From positions 442,579,038-442,643,037 of the forward strand of contig NC_081413.1 in NCBI RefSeq assembly GCF_030272615.1: a stretch of 64,000 nucleotides of DNA. Direction: 5' to 3'. The position numbers and the translations under genes are program-made. The notes beneath the pieces were generated by a model. It worked only from the letters and a program-made list of their open reading frames with translations, was not told the DNA's origin and did no database searches. Below are positions 21,917 through 32,929 of this stretch, piece by piece (position 1 is the stretch's first letter; each line of letters opens with the position of its first letter). This DNA is from Cryptomeria japonica. Lineage: Eukaryota; Streptophyta; Pinopsida; Cupressales; Cupressaceae.

Positions 21917-23418
21917 TGTAGACGTATAAAAATGACCATATTCCTAAATGAATATTTTATGTTCATTCCTCTATTTAAATAAATCCAATTTAATTAAATC
22001 ACCCACATTCCTCTATTTAATTAAGTAAATTATTCAATTTATTTAGTTAAATTCACTTAAGCCCTTTTTGCATCATTTAATTGAATAAATCATTTTATTT
22101 AATTAAAACCCTTCTCTCTACTTTTTAATTAAATTCACATTTAATTAAATAGTTTACCCCAATTAAATAAATCTAATATATTTAAAATCCACAACTTGCA
22201 ACCAGATTGAAATAAAGCAATTTATTTTAATTAATTCTATTTTCCCTCACCCACTTGCATTTTCCTACATCTCCCACTTGCATCCTAAACCCTATTCCTA
22301 AATTCTTCTAGAATCCATCTAATCCTAGTCAATTAACCCAAACCCATCAATTATCCCCTTTCCCTAAATTTGAGGAGGTCACTTCTCAAATTTGGAGTAA
22401 AGTCTTCAAAATGCATTAAAGTCGTTATCCATTCAACAAGAATGCCCCCAAATTTGGAAGGACTCTTACAAATTTTTCCCCAAAGTCTTCAAACCATTAA
22501 TGGTTAACTAACCCTTAGTGGCATGGTTAGAGATGTTTTTCCTAACTTAACCTCCATCTAACCCAAGGGTCTCATAAAGCATTTATTGCTTTGACCATGG
22601 TTATTCCTTTAACCCTTGCACAAGAGTTTATCCTTTGGGTAAAAGCTTTATCCAATGGATAACCTTAACCTAACCTTAACCCTTACCCCCTAGGGTAACC
22701 ATGAGGTCTTCTCAAGCATTTAATGCTTCTTACATCTCCTCTCAACTAGCCTTATGTTGACAACTGTCACCATTTCATTGGTGAAAATTGAAAACATGGA
22801 TTGACAACTTTCAATCTTGACCCTTGATTAACTCTTTCAATCCCGACCATCGATTACCCTATTTTTTCTATAAATAGAGCTCTCCTTCGTCCATTTTCAG
22901 GATCAATGAATCCAGGAATATAAGAAATTTATTATCTAAAATCCATGCAAGCTTTAGTATCTCATTTATGCTCAATTTTAGCACATCTAGTCTCTCTTTG
23001 CAAAAGGAATTAATCTAATAAACATTTTAGACTACTTCGGTTATCATTAGCTTAAATCATATAACTAGTATATCATGTTAGGATAGTATTACTACTAATC
23101 TTGTCATCTTATAATCTAGTTTATTACATTTGTAGGATCATGCATAGATAGGATGCATTCTCATGTTAAAATCAATCAAAAGCATCCCTCATTCTTGCAT
23201 TTGGCATCCCTAAGACACTTTGCTCAGTGATTTGAGAGCAAAGGCTTTGGCTTGAGGGACCTTGTGAGATAGAGAACCATGACACCATCCTTGGGAAGTT
23301 GAGTCAGTCTTCATGACTCCATAACTTGCACCAAGAAGTCCTATGGGTGTGTTGACAAGCCTCTTGGAGCTTCATTTTTCACATTTTGAGTTTCATAGCC
23401 CCGCTTTTCCCGCATACA
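21917..23418 (+). repeat. 3' LTR of the Tat element
   Basis: The LTR starts TGTAGACGTATAAAAATGAC after the polypurine tract and ends TTTTCCCGCATACA. The solo LTR at 31716-32482 begins TGTAGACACC and ends with a similar TTTTCACCATATACA, which supports both borders. The length is 1502 bp. The body is rich in TAATTAAAT runs. A TATA box TATAAATA lies at 22869-22876, so transcription would start near 22900. Right after the LTR is GATAG, the predicted target duplication, inside a LINE RNase H gene. Confidence 0.82.
22869..22876 (+). promoter_or_regulatory. TATA box of the Tat LTR
   Basis: TATAAATA within CTATAAATAGAGC, in the last third of the LTR, as expected for the U3/R promoter. Confidence 0.75.
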
Positions 23419-24521
23419 GATAGCATTCACTACTAAGAGTGAATCTCCTTCTAGATGAATCCCGTTAGCTCCTAGACCCTTGCCCACTTCAAGGCCTTTC
23501 AAAGTAAACCTTATCTCTGCCACATTGTTTTTTTTTTCCTCCAATGTAATCTGCCACTTTCCCTATACCAACTCTATGTTCGTTTTGATCCCCACAAATG
23601 ATCCTCATGGGTCCTGTATTCCCCGTAGAAGCCCTATAAAAATGTATTTTGATCTATTGTCTATCAAGAACCTTCCATACCGTGGCCTTTTGCAATTCTA
23701 CCAAATAATCCTTCGGAGTAGGGTCATAATTTTTTGAAAGAGAAAGTCTTAGAAATGTTTTCATTAGTTTTCTATCCTTGTTTGTGAATAAATTGTTCTT
23801 TTTATATTTTCTCTTGTTAGCTTCATTTATAATCTCTACAATTGAGGCTTCCATTTTTTAAGACCAAACCCTCCCTTGGCATTGACTGTTCTTTGAAAAT
23901 CCTACGATTTCTCTCCTTCCATATCTCCTAAACTATTATTGAAGGGAGCACTCGCCATATGCTATTGAATGGTATCCCTTTAAATAGAAGACAAGGTCAA
24001 GAGATGAACCACTCTTTCAGATTCATAGGTTCTACAAAATGAAAGTCCAATTTCTTCAAGAATGCTTTCCAATAAAATTTGGAATTTGGGTAGGACAATA
24101 ATAGATGATTCCCCGTTTCAAAGTTAGTCTTGCAAAGGATGCATCTATTGGGCCCTTTGAATCCATTTTTTTTCAATCTTTCCTAAGTCAAGATTCTTTT
24201 TTGAATGACCAACCAAGAAAAAACCCCATATTTGGGTAGCACATATTTCCCCCAAAGGAGTTTAATAGGCCATTGGTAAATGCTCTTCGCAACCTCCTTA
24301 ATTTTGTATCCAATTTTCACATTGTATTCCCCATCACCTGAGGCATGCCACCTAATTTTGTCTCTCAAATGTGAAACTCAAATAGGTTTATCTCTTAGAA
24401 TATTTGAGAGCATTTCTTTTTGTGCTTGGGGAGCATTAATATCCTTCAATAATTTCCAAAACCATCTCTCACTGCCATCAAAAATAACTTCTTCTTTATA
24501 ATCACAAACTTGCCTCCCACA
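23419..24521 (-). pseudogene. LINE ORF2 3' part: zf-RVT and RNase H
   Basis: On -, the order is WHASGDGEYNVKIGYK, then WGKYVLPKYGVFSWLVIQKR and the zf-RVT knuckle CILCKTNFETGNHLLL in a shifted frame, then an RNase H with RFTLKGLEVG and IHLEGDSLLVVNAI. It is the continuation of the LINE at 29474-30965, separated from it by the copia element. The RNase H stops abruptly at NAI where the Tat LTR begins, so the rest should lie beyond the other end of the Tat element. Stops and frameshifts are present. Confidence 0.85.
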
Positions 24522-24967
24522 TGTTGGTGTAAATTGTCTCTCATAATTACACTTTACTTAAGTTGACTTAGGGTAATACATTTATTACTAAATTGGATAT
24601 GAGACACTTAGGGTAGTGTTCACATAGGGATGATGTATGTAGGATAAATTCCACCTTTTGTGGTCTTATCTTGTTGTTACATTCCACCTTTGATGGGTGA
24701 TCCACCTCTTGTGGAATATTTTATCATTTGTCTTACCTACCCCTATCTACCCTTGTTTCTCATTAAGCCACATGTCATGATTGTGTGCTTACATATCCAT
24801 AAGGCCTTTCCTTTATAAGTAGGCTCATCTACATTGATCTAGTAATAATTTAGTTGATAGTATTTGCATCTTGATTAGAATACAGTTTATTGTTATCAAA
24901 TCTATTGTCTCTCTTTTATTCTATTCATTGTTATCTAGATCTTGGTTATATTTAAAAAATTCTTAAA
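24522..24967 (+). repeat. Copia 5' LTR
   Basis: The LTR begins TGTTGGTGTAAATTGTCTCT and ends AAATTCTTAAA, with the usual CA end apparently changed. It is closely similar to 29020-29473 throughout. CTTTATAAGTAG at about 24820 is the likely TATA region. Confidence 0.9.
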
Positions 24968-24980
24968 TGGTATCAGATCC
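24968..24980 (+). promoter_or_regulatory. Copia primer-binding site
   Basis: TGGTATCAGATCC, complementary to the 3' end of initiator methionine tRNA, the usual copia primer. Confidence 0.9.
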
Positions 24981-26597
24981 ATTGGGGCTTCATTGAGTAC
25001 TCTTTTTGGAGAGTTTTTGGAGCATTCATTTTTTGGATCCAAGGAGCTAGGCATTTTGGGTGTATCCTATGGAAATTTTGACCTCGTCATTGCATCTAGG
25101 AGGCCGTTTCCATGAATTTTGAGTATAAATTTATCTATATTTGGTGAAAATTAGTTTTGGGGCTTTGGAGAAAAAATTCAGCGAATTACGCTGTACTAGA
25201 CGGTACAAAATTTCTAAAAAAATTTTAAAAAAGTTCTGCAATTTTTTTTTTTAATTTTTTAATTTTTTTATTATTCGCAGAATATTTTATTGATATGTAA
25301 AAAGTTTTATTTAAAAGTAAAAAATCTTTTTTTGGGGGGGGTGGTGCAGGGCGGGGGGGTACCCCTCCCCCCATACTGTCTGGACCCATCTACAGGTTAG
25401 GTAGTCTACAACGTCATCACCGTCGGTCCCCTTTTATTTTCTAGCAAATTTTTCCGATGCTTGCTTCACCAATTTACTCATGTCATAGTCCTAGGCCCCT
25501 TTCACCGTCAACGATTCCTTTTACTTCCTCCCAGCAATAGCTTCCTCATCGTCCCACCGGTTCCTCTCCATGAAAGACCCTACTTCCTAACTGCCTTCAT
25601 TTCCTGATCGGCAACCTCGTCTCCCCACTATGTTACTTTTGACAAATGGAGTTTTTTAATTTGGCCACACAGAGTTTTCTCAGCCACCACACAATTTGCT
25701 AGCGTTGACCTGCAAATAGCCATGTCATTGCCACATAAACTCACCCTACCACATAGATAGACACATCATCATACGATCCAACACATCATCGATTGTACCA
25801 CCACACAAGCATCCCAGTTAGCAAATTTGTACTAACACGTGACACTTTTTGGTTCATTCGTACAATCTAGTTGTATGGACACCATGCAAGCAAGGAGGTC
25901 AAGTTCTTGCGATGGGTAGATGACTGTCATATTTAACCTAATAGAATACTGACGTCAGCACTACGTTAGCCTATTTTTGAATTTTTTTGACTCCCCCTCT
26001 AATGAGCTTTTTGGTTTTGCAGGCCCATAACTTTCTTATTTTAGCTCCTTTTTAAGTACAATTTTTTTTATTTGGGCTCATTTTTCGTGCTCTCCACCAT
26101 AGTGGTGGTGTTTTTTGATTTTGGTGGAGAAATGTTTTCACAAGTATACATGTTCAATCCTCAATTTTGCAACTTGAGAGGCTTCATTTGGGCTCATATG
26201 ACCTCCTTTTTAGGTGTCATTTTTTTGAAAGTGCCTAATTTTGTCTACTTTCACATAGTGCTATCAGATTTTCACCATTTTGAGTAGAAATTGTACTTTC
26301 ATTATTTGTTCTATTTTGGGCTATTTGGTACTTGTATTTTGCTTGGATCCCAGTTTCCATCTCTTGCAGTATTTGTTGGAGTCCCTTATAGCCTATTTAA
26401 GGTAGTTGTGAAGTTGAAATCAGAAGTCCACTTTGCCATTTTCAGCAAGTGGCACATAATACATGCACTAATTATAAAGTACCAAATCATCATTTTGGGG
26501 GGGTGTCTTTGGGGGGGTGTCTTTGATTAAGTTAATTTGGGGGTGTGCCTTGTGTGATTGTGCCTCTTGACATCTAGTGTTTTTTCATTTTGGTGCT
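24981..26597 (+). other. Copia leader, non-coding
   Basis: A 1.6-kb leader between primer-binding site and gag. Bases 25200-25360 contain long T and G runs. Bases 25370-25700 are C-rich. A GGGGGGGTGTCTTTG unit is tandemly duplicated at about 26496-26527. No gene was recognised; ORFs at 26072-26530 have no recognisable domain. Confidence 0.6.
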
Positions 26598-27580
26598 ATG
26601 GGTTCTCCTAAATTTCTACTTTTAGCTCCATATAATTATGCATCATAAAAAATTAAAACATGGAGTAAGTTAATGGAAAAGGGACTCATTCATTATGTAA
26701 ATGTAACATTAACAACACCAGATGTTTGTAAGGCTGATCCTAATGCTCAAGTTGAATGTCCCACTAAGAATTCTATCACACTTGCAACTTTGAGAATGTA
26801 TGTATTAGATGACCTCATTTTTCACATTGAGAAATGTACTATAGTTAAAGAGGTTTGGGATATTTATGAGATATTGTATGGTCAAGTTGATGAGATTAAG
26901 GGCTACAAACTTGATGTTAAACTCACAACATTGGATCCCAAGGATTATGATACAATCCAAGATTATTTCATAGAAGTAAATGAGCTAAGCACAAAGCTTA
27001 ATGATTGTGGTATTGACAAGAAGGATTCTCAATTGGTTTACAACTTGTTGGACAAGCTTCCATCAAAGTATTTAGCCTTTTGTTTTTATCTTTCACACCC
27101 ATCAATTGGCTCAAGGTGTGTCATACACTCCATCATCATTTGATTCATACACAAAGATGTTGATACTTAAGCAATCTAAGCTGACCAAGATGGGGACTCT
27201 CAAAATTTCAAAATCACAAGCTTTGGTGGCTAATAAAGGGAATCAAATAAATCAAGGAAAAGTCGAGAATGAAAAGTAGTCCAAGCCAAAACCACACCAA
27301 GATGGAGCACAATTATCCTCTCCACAAGAAAGTTATTCTACATCCTCACCTAAGAGGAAATCATATAAGGACAATATTTTTTGTGTATATTGCAAGAAGT
27401 CAGGACATGATGAGCACCATTGATACAAGAAGGATATTGATGAATTGAAAGATATTTTTGAGAAGAATAGAATCAATTTGCCTTCTAGAATGTCTAATTT
27501 AGCTTCTTCTTCCAAAGAAAAGGATAAAGGGAAGGATAACACTTTTGGGATAACTAAGGGACAAGCTCTTTGTGCTACTA
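26598..27580 (+). pseudogene. Copia gag with zinc knuckle
   Basis: The ATG at 26598 opens MGSPKFLLLAPYNYAS; a stop at 26646 follows and the same frame continues to 27143. Recognisable UBN2-type gag text: IKTWSKLMEKGLIHYV, EVWDIYEILYG, TIQDYFIEVNELSTKL, LVYNLLDKLPSKY. After a frameshift at about 27110 comes the knuckle CVYCKKSGHDEHH, whose fourth ligand codon is a stop (TGA at 27421). The protein would form the particle shell. Confidence 0.85.
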
Positions 27581-27660
27581 CAAGTCATGATTCAGGGAGA
27601 TGGCTTCTAGATTCAGGAGCTTCACATCAGATGGCATCTTCATAGTCTATGTTCTCTTCA
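27581..27660 (+). pseudogene. Copia protease active site fragment
   Basis: GRWLLDSGASHQMASS carries the DSGA motif of copia proteases. A stop follows at 27643, and the rest of the protease is scarcely recognisable. Confidence 0.85.
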
Positions 27661-29019
27661 TTTGAGCCTTGCAACATGTCATAGATTTTGATGGGAAATC
27701 ATACATATATGAATGTAGTTGTGAAATGATCTATTGCCATTGGAGATAACTCCTTCGATGATGTGTTGTGCACGAACCCCATTTGAAAATCAATCTTCTT
27801 TCCATCTATTAGATCACGCATGGGGAAACAAGGAAAACTATTTAGTTCACATTTGATTTAGTTATCATTAGAGACTTGGAGAATACAACTATTATTGCTA
27901 TTGGGGTGGTTGATCATGCATATTAGTTTTAATCCTTTTCACATTTTGGTCCTATTGATGAGGTTGATTCATCATATGCTGACCACATTTCTTGTGATGA
28001 TTCAGATATTGAGGAGAATTTTAGGTACTTGAACTTGGGTATTCTCACATGTGAACCTATTCTTGAGCCTTGCATTTCATCTCCTATTGATATCACATAA
28101 CCTATTGCACTTTATGATGCAGATATTGCAATAGTTTTGCCTTCTTGTGATTCAAAGAAAATAGAATATTCCTTGTCTTCCAGCTTCAGTTCATTGGTAT
28201 GACTACTTGACAAACAGTGCAGGTTTGTTTGTTGAGTCCTACATTGCATATTTGGGAGACATCATTGATGACATTCATATTTTCTTTGATGAAGATGGTC
28301 CTTCCTTGATTGTTGTGAGGGAACACTCTAAACCTCTTGTTCATTCTCTACATGATCATTCTTTAGAGGTTGACATGACTTTGGATTCTTATGCACAACA
28401 TTGGGAGGGGGTCTCTTTATTCTTAGAGGAGACATGTGAGTCTTTGGATCTTGTTCTACATTCATCTCCACTAGATATCTTGGATTGCCTTTTGCAACAG
28501 TGTGGACCAGTACACCTAATTTGGAGGGGGTAACTCTCAACATCAACATGGGGACACTTGAACAATTTTAAGAGACTCCATACATCATGAGTTTTTTTCC
28601 TACATCTTCCCTTCATGATTGGGGAGACTTCATGGATACACCTTTGGTTTTGTTTCTTCCCAATTGGAGGAACATTTTTTGATGATCATGGAGCAATTTC
28701 TTCATTCAATTTTGAGTTTCTACCATTGGTGTAGATTCCACATTTAGGGGGGGCTAATTAGTCTCTCTTCTTCTCTCTTATGGGGGGCAATTTTTCCTCA
28801 CATGGGGTTTTGTCCTTCTCATACTTCTTTGAGAGTTATTTTGTATATTTTTCTTCTCTCTTTTGCGGGGGAGTTTTTTCTTGTTGGGTTTTTCTCTCTT
28901 TCTTTGTTTGTGGGACATTGTGTGCATTTGTACATGGTACCTAACATGGCCTCGTAACTGGGACCCATCTTGTATTATTGACTTGAGTCTACATTCCCCT
29001 AAGTTGCACTTAAGGGACG
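27661..29019 (+). other. Copia 3' internal region without pol; one 108-codon ORF
   Basis: Where integrase, RT and RNase H should be, I find none of their motifs. A 108-codon acidic frame at 28207-28533 stays open (SYIAYLGDIIDDIHIFFDED, then SLDLVLHSSPLDILDCLL). Its function is unknown. Purine runs near 28748 (GGGGGGG) and AAGGGACG just before the 3' LTR are the polypurine candidates. Confidence 0.6.
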
Positions 29020-29473
29020 TGTTGGTGTAAATTATGTCTCATAATTACACTTTACTTAAGTTGACTTAGGGTAATGCATTTCATAGTAGTTTGGATATGA
29101 GACACATAGGGAAATGTGCACATAGGGATGATGTATGTAGGAGAAATTCCACCTTTGTGGTCTTATCTTGTTGTTACATTTCACCTTCGGTGGGTGATCC
29201 ACCTCTTGTGGAATATTTTATTAGTTCACCTACCTACTCCTACCTAACCATGTTTCTCATTGAGCCACATGTCATGATTGTGTGATGGCATATCCATAAG
29301 GCCTTGCCTTTATAAGAAGGCTCATCTACATTGTATGCAATGATCCACTAATCATTCAGTTGATAGTATTTTCATCTTGGTTAGAATATAATTTATTCTT
29401 TTCAAATCTATTGTCTCTCTTTTGTGCTATTCATTGTGCTCTAGATCTTGGTTATATTTGACAAATTCTTACA
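29020..29473 (+). repeat. Copia 3' LTR
   Basis: The LTR begins TGTTGGTGTAAATTATGTCT and ends AAATTCTTACA. It is similar along its length to 24522-24967, with many substitutions, so the insertion is not recent. Confidence 0.9.
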
Positions 29474-30965
29474 CACCCTAACCATTTCTCTCCTAATCTC
29501 TTGCATATCTATATTGTTGCACAATTTTGGATTCCCATCCTAGGAATCTTCCCAGAAGGAGGCCGAGTGACCATAGTGAAATTTCAACATTTTGTGCCTT
29601 TTTATAATCTCCTTGCTATTGCAAATAAATTTCTATATTGCAGATCCTCTAAGAGGGTTCCTGATCTTGATTACACTAATGGAATCCTCTGAATCCAAGT
29701 ATTTTCTTCTTAATATCCTGGCCCACTTTATATTTCTCACGGTCATCATCCAGGTGATTTTTTCTCCTAGGGCCGAGTTCATGATACTTACTTTTTTTAT
29801 TCCATCTCCTCTAGCATCTTGGGTCTTGTACACCTTATCCCAGGAAAGTAGGGACTATTTATATGTATCATGTGGACCACTCCAAAAGAATTTATGCATG
29901 ATTTGATTTAACTATCTTCAACTGAGGCTGGAAGTTTCAAGCAGGATATTGAGTAGATAGGGATTGTTGAGAGAACAAACTTTACCATTAAAAGTCTTCT
30001 CACTGATGTGAGCCATTTTCCTTTCCAGAGCTTCATTTTTTGTTTGCAACTTTCCAACAACTTGTCCCAATAGCACCTTTTGTTGACTCCCACAAATAGA
30101 GGCATCCCCAAAAATCTCCCTAGAAAATTTGCCACTCTTAAGCCCAAGATCCATGCTATGTCTCTCTGCAATCCCAATTGCACATTGAGGAAGAAGACTT
30201 CTAACTTCCTCTATTTTATTGATTTCCTCAGGGCCTTACTATAATTATCCAGCATAGATCTGATACCCCTAGCCTCTCTCCTATTTGCCTCCCCAAATAA
30301 AATAGTGTCATCGATGAATTGCTGATGAGTTACTGCTTTCACTCCTGGGGTGACCTCTATTCCAAACCTGTTACCATCCACCCTATCCTGTGTAATGATT
30401 CTCCCTTGTGCCTCTACTATGATGATGAATAGAAAAGGAGATAGGGGGTCACGTTGCCTAAGCCCTCTAGAAGTGCTAAAGAAGCCTTGTGGCAGTCCAT
30501 TGACTAATATTAAAAATTTAGGGGTCTCTATACATGCTTTGACCCAATCAACCCATGATCTTCCAAAACCAAACTTGATTAGAAAATCTAGCTGAAAATT
30601 TCTATCCACCAAGTCATAGGCTTTTACAATGTCTAGTTTGATTATCATGATGGGTTTCCTTAGTTTTCTAGAATTGTGAACTGCTTCATGGGCCACAATG
30701 ATACCTTCTACAATGGATCTTCCTAGTGCAAAACCACTATGTTCTTCTGAACTAACCTTCCTAATAAACTTCTTTATCCTGTTTGCAATGATTTTGGTAA
30801 TGATTTTGTACAAAGTATTGTATAGAGAAATTGGCCTATAATTGCTCATATAGGTAGCATGTTTTTTCTTTGGAATGCAGGCGATGAAAGTATGATTGAC
30901 AACCCCTAAGATAGTAGATTTCCTCCTCAATTCCTTCACAACTTTCACTAAATTGTTCTTCTTAC
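29474..30965 (-). pseudogene. LINE ORF2, reverse transcriptase part, 5'-truncated
   Basis: A 245-codon frame (30211-30948) carries the L1-type RT: FIACIPKKKHATYMSNYRPI, EEHSGFALGRSIVEGI, IIKLDIVKAYDLVD, GLRQRDPLSPFLFI and the catalytic box as FIDDTILFG in place of the usual FADD. The thumb follows at 29908-30183 (GRFLGMPLFVG, LWKGKWLTSVRRLL, IPIYSISCLKLP). Upstream of 30965 no endonuclease or ORF1 is seen, so the copy is 5'-truncated. The gene continues at 23419-24521 past the copia insertion. Confidence 0.9.
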
Positions 30966-31416
30966 ATGATTTTAAAAATAGAAAATAAATTTTTATTCAT
31001 TTAATATGGAATTAGTTAGATGATATTTCTTATGATAAGTGGAAATGTTCATTCTAAGCATAAATATATTCATCTGTACATATTAAAATGCACAAATTAC
31101 AAAATTTTAAATTTTGATATTAAAAAAAATATAAGAATAATTAATAGTTAATCTACTATGATTTTTTTTAAATATGAAAGGATCAAGTAGTTAAAAAAAA
31201 ATTTAGATAAAGATGCAACTAAGAAACATGCTATAAAGAAATTTTGAGGTACTTTATTCTCAATATTTGTGATGTAGTTTCTCTAGTGAATTTTTTTATA
31301 GATGTCACAACTATTAAAATAAATGGATTAGGTGGCTTGTGGTTTAGAAGTATTCTTACTGATATTTTTGTAATACATTATAGGAAGGCAAATGCTAGAG
31401 GGCACTGGGAAGCAAG
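30966..31416. other. AT-rich spacer
   Basis: Nothing was recognised except that LINE-like sequence seems to begin at about 31380. Confidence 0.5.
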
Positions 31417-31710
31417 GTGGAGGCCATTCATGTAGGTAATATCCAAGGAAATCAGAAAGAGGTTGGGCAGTGGATGAAGGAGGAGAAGATATTGGTGTTG
31501 GAGTGCATTAAAAGGGTAGGAGAAGGTATTGACCAAATGAAAAAAGGGTTTGAAGATAAAATCTCTAATGTGGAATCTAGCTATAAGAAAATCCAGGCTA
31601 CCCTTAAGACTATTATGTCTTGTAGCCATAAGATTGTTAAGCAAACTGTAGATGCCATGAATGTAATGGTGAACAACCTTGATAGTATGCAACATGACAA
31701 AACTATTGTT

Positions 31711-31715
31711 ACCAT
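31711..31715. repeat. Target site duplication ACCAT (left)
   Basis: ACCAT directly precedes the solo LTR and recurs at 32483-32487. Confidence 0.93.
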
Positions 31716-32482
31716 TGTAGACACCTAAAATTGTCATGTCTAATTAAATAAATATATTTATTTATTTAATTACTTTAGCCTAATTCATCTATTAATTAAA
31801 TAAATCCTTATTTATTTAATTAATTCATTTATCCTCTTCTAGCCTTATTTCTCATTTAGATAAATACATTTATTTATTTAAATTTTCCTTTTTCTAAATT
31901 AAATAAATATCTTATTTATTTAATTATCCCACTTCTTCTATTAATTAAATAAATCTTTATTTATTTAATTAATTCATTAACCTTTTCTACCCATGACACA
32001 TGTCATTCATCTCTTAATTCATACACTACCTACCCCTTTCATTATTTTATTATTTCTTTTACCTACCCTCTAATCATAGCTGACCTCCTTTTACACCTCT
32101 CAATCGTATCCCTCCATTTCATATAGTGTCTTCTATATAAGGAGATGATTCCTTCATTATCAAACCCCCCGTTGACTACTTGACTACACTATGCTTTTGA
32201 ACATAGGCGATCCTACTTGCAACCACATTCCGTTCTTTGTTGAGCTCTTTTGCACATAAAATATGAGAGCAAATATATCAAGCAAGATCAATGGAGATAG
32301 GAAGAATGGAGATCCAAACCCTATTGGACATGTGATGGTATAATCTTTGTGATTTCATTTGATTTGCATTGTCTTAGGCAATCTTCATATGTTATGGTGG
32401 ATCTTTGTTGTTGTTAGGCTGGGGTTTTGTGGTTGAATTCATTTAGACTTTCAACATTCTTTATCCATTTTCACCATATACA
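31716..32482 (+). mobile_element. Solo LTR, Ty3/gypsy type
   Basis: The 767-bp unit starts TGTAGACACC and ends ACCATATACA, flanked by ACCAT on both sides. There is no internal region, so it is the product of LTR-LTR recombination. Its ends resemble those of the Tat LTR at 21917. TATATAA at 32134-32140 is the likely TATA box. Several TTTATTTAATTA runs fill the first 300 bases. Confidence 0.93.
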
Positions 32483-32487
32483 ACCAT
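32483..32487. repeat. Target site duplication ACCAT (right)
   Basis: Second copy of the 5-base duplication, after which the LINE frame resumes. Confidence 0.93.
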
Positions 32488-32660
32488 TGGAGATGATAAT
32501 GATGTGATCCAGGCTAACGAAGGACCCAGTAAGAGGACTCAAGGCAATTTGAAGAAGAAAGTGACCACTCAGAATGTGGACTACAAGGAAATAAAGGCTG
32601 CAACTGACAAGATGAGTATCCTAGATACAGAGGTGGCTGAAACCCTCAAGTGCCTCATGT

Positions 32661-32893
32661 AGCTAGGTTGTTGGTTCTGTTAGTTTGTGGGTTTAGTCTC
32701 TTTGCTGGTTTTTTGTTGCCTATCTAGGCTTTTGCTATCTTTTTGGGTGTTCTTTGTAACATTCTATACTTCACAGCTTGTCTTTTTTTGGATACTTTTT
32801 ATAAAGATTTAATTATAACTGTTTTAGAATCCTTTTTGTAAAGGGCTTTAGGGCCCCTTCAAAACCTATTTTTTCCTTAATCCAAAACATTTA
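32661..32893 (+). other. LINE 3' untranslated region
   Basis: A T-rich, non-coding tail follows the ORF stop, in the manner of the 3' regions at 44465-44636 and 59666-59827, but without their shared terminus. It probably ends near 32890. Confidence 0.5.
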
Positions 32894-32929
32894 TGTATTC
32901 CAACTTGTTTCCATTAAAATAAAAATGAA

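Larger units (their letters stand above)
1..23418 (+). mobile_element. Ty3/gypsy Tat-lineage LTR retrotransposon, decayed, 5' LTR outside window
   Basis: The order on + is leader, gag, protease (DGGAG active site), RT (YVDDL), RNase H, a second RNase H, integrase, a long 3' region with an antisense ORF, a polypurine tract and an LTR. Non-chromovirus pol with two RNase H modules and a long 3' region with an extra antisense ORF are known features of the Tat group. Every frame has stops or frameshifts, so the copy is dead. A CACTA transposon interrupts it at 7427-15363. The LTR ends in a LINE RNase H gene at 23418, so the element probably inserted into that LINE; the matching left flank should lie left of base 1. 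Confidence 0.9.
24522..29473 (+). mobile_element. Ty1/copia element lacking pol (non-autonomous)
   Basis: LTRs of 446 and 454 bp starting TGTTGGTGTAAATT flank the element. A TGGTATCAGA primer-binding site follows the left LTR. Gag, a zinc knuckle and a protease active site are present, but no integrase, RT or RNase H blocks were found in the 1.4 kb that follow. It sits inside a LINE. Both flanks carry CACA, which is probably the remains of the target duplication, though a clean 5-base match is not visible. Confidence 0.88.
31417..32660 (+). pseudogene. LINE 3'-terminal ORF, coiled-coil part, split by a solo LTR
   Basis: The left piece (to 31715) is an open frame rich in Lys, Glu and heptad-spaced hydrophobics (ECIKRVGEGIDQMKKGFEDK). 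It resembles the C-terminal coiled coil of the extra LINE ORF at 59828-60334. The right piece (32488-32660) continues in the same frame when the solo LTR and one ACCAT copy are taken out, and ends with LKCLM and TAG. The first codon is GTG, so this is a truncated fragment, not a true start. Confidence 0.75.

Noticed and set aside
24517-29478. Clean 5-base target duplication for the copia element
   Set aside because: Left CCACA and right CACCC (or ACACA) do not match exactly; only CACA is shared.
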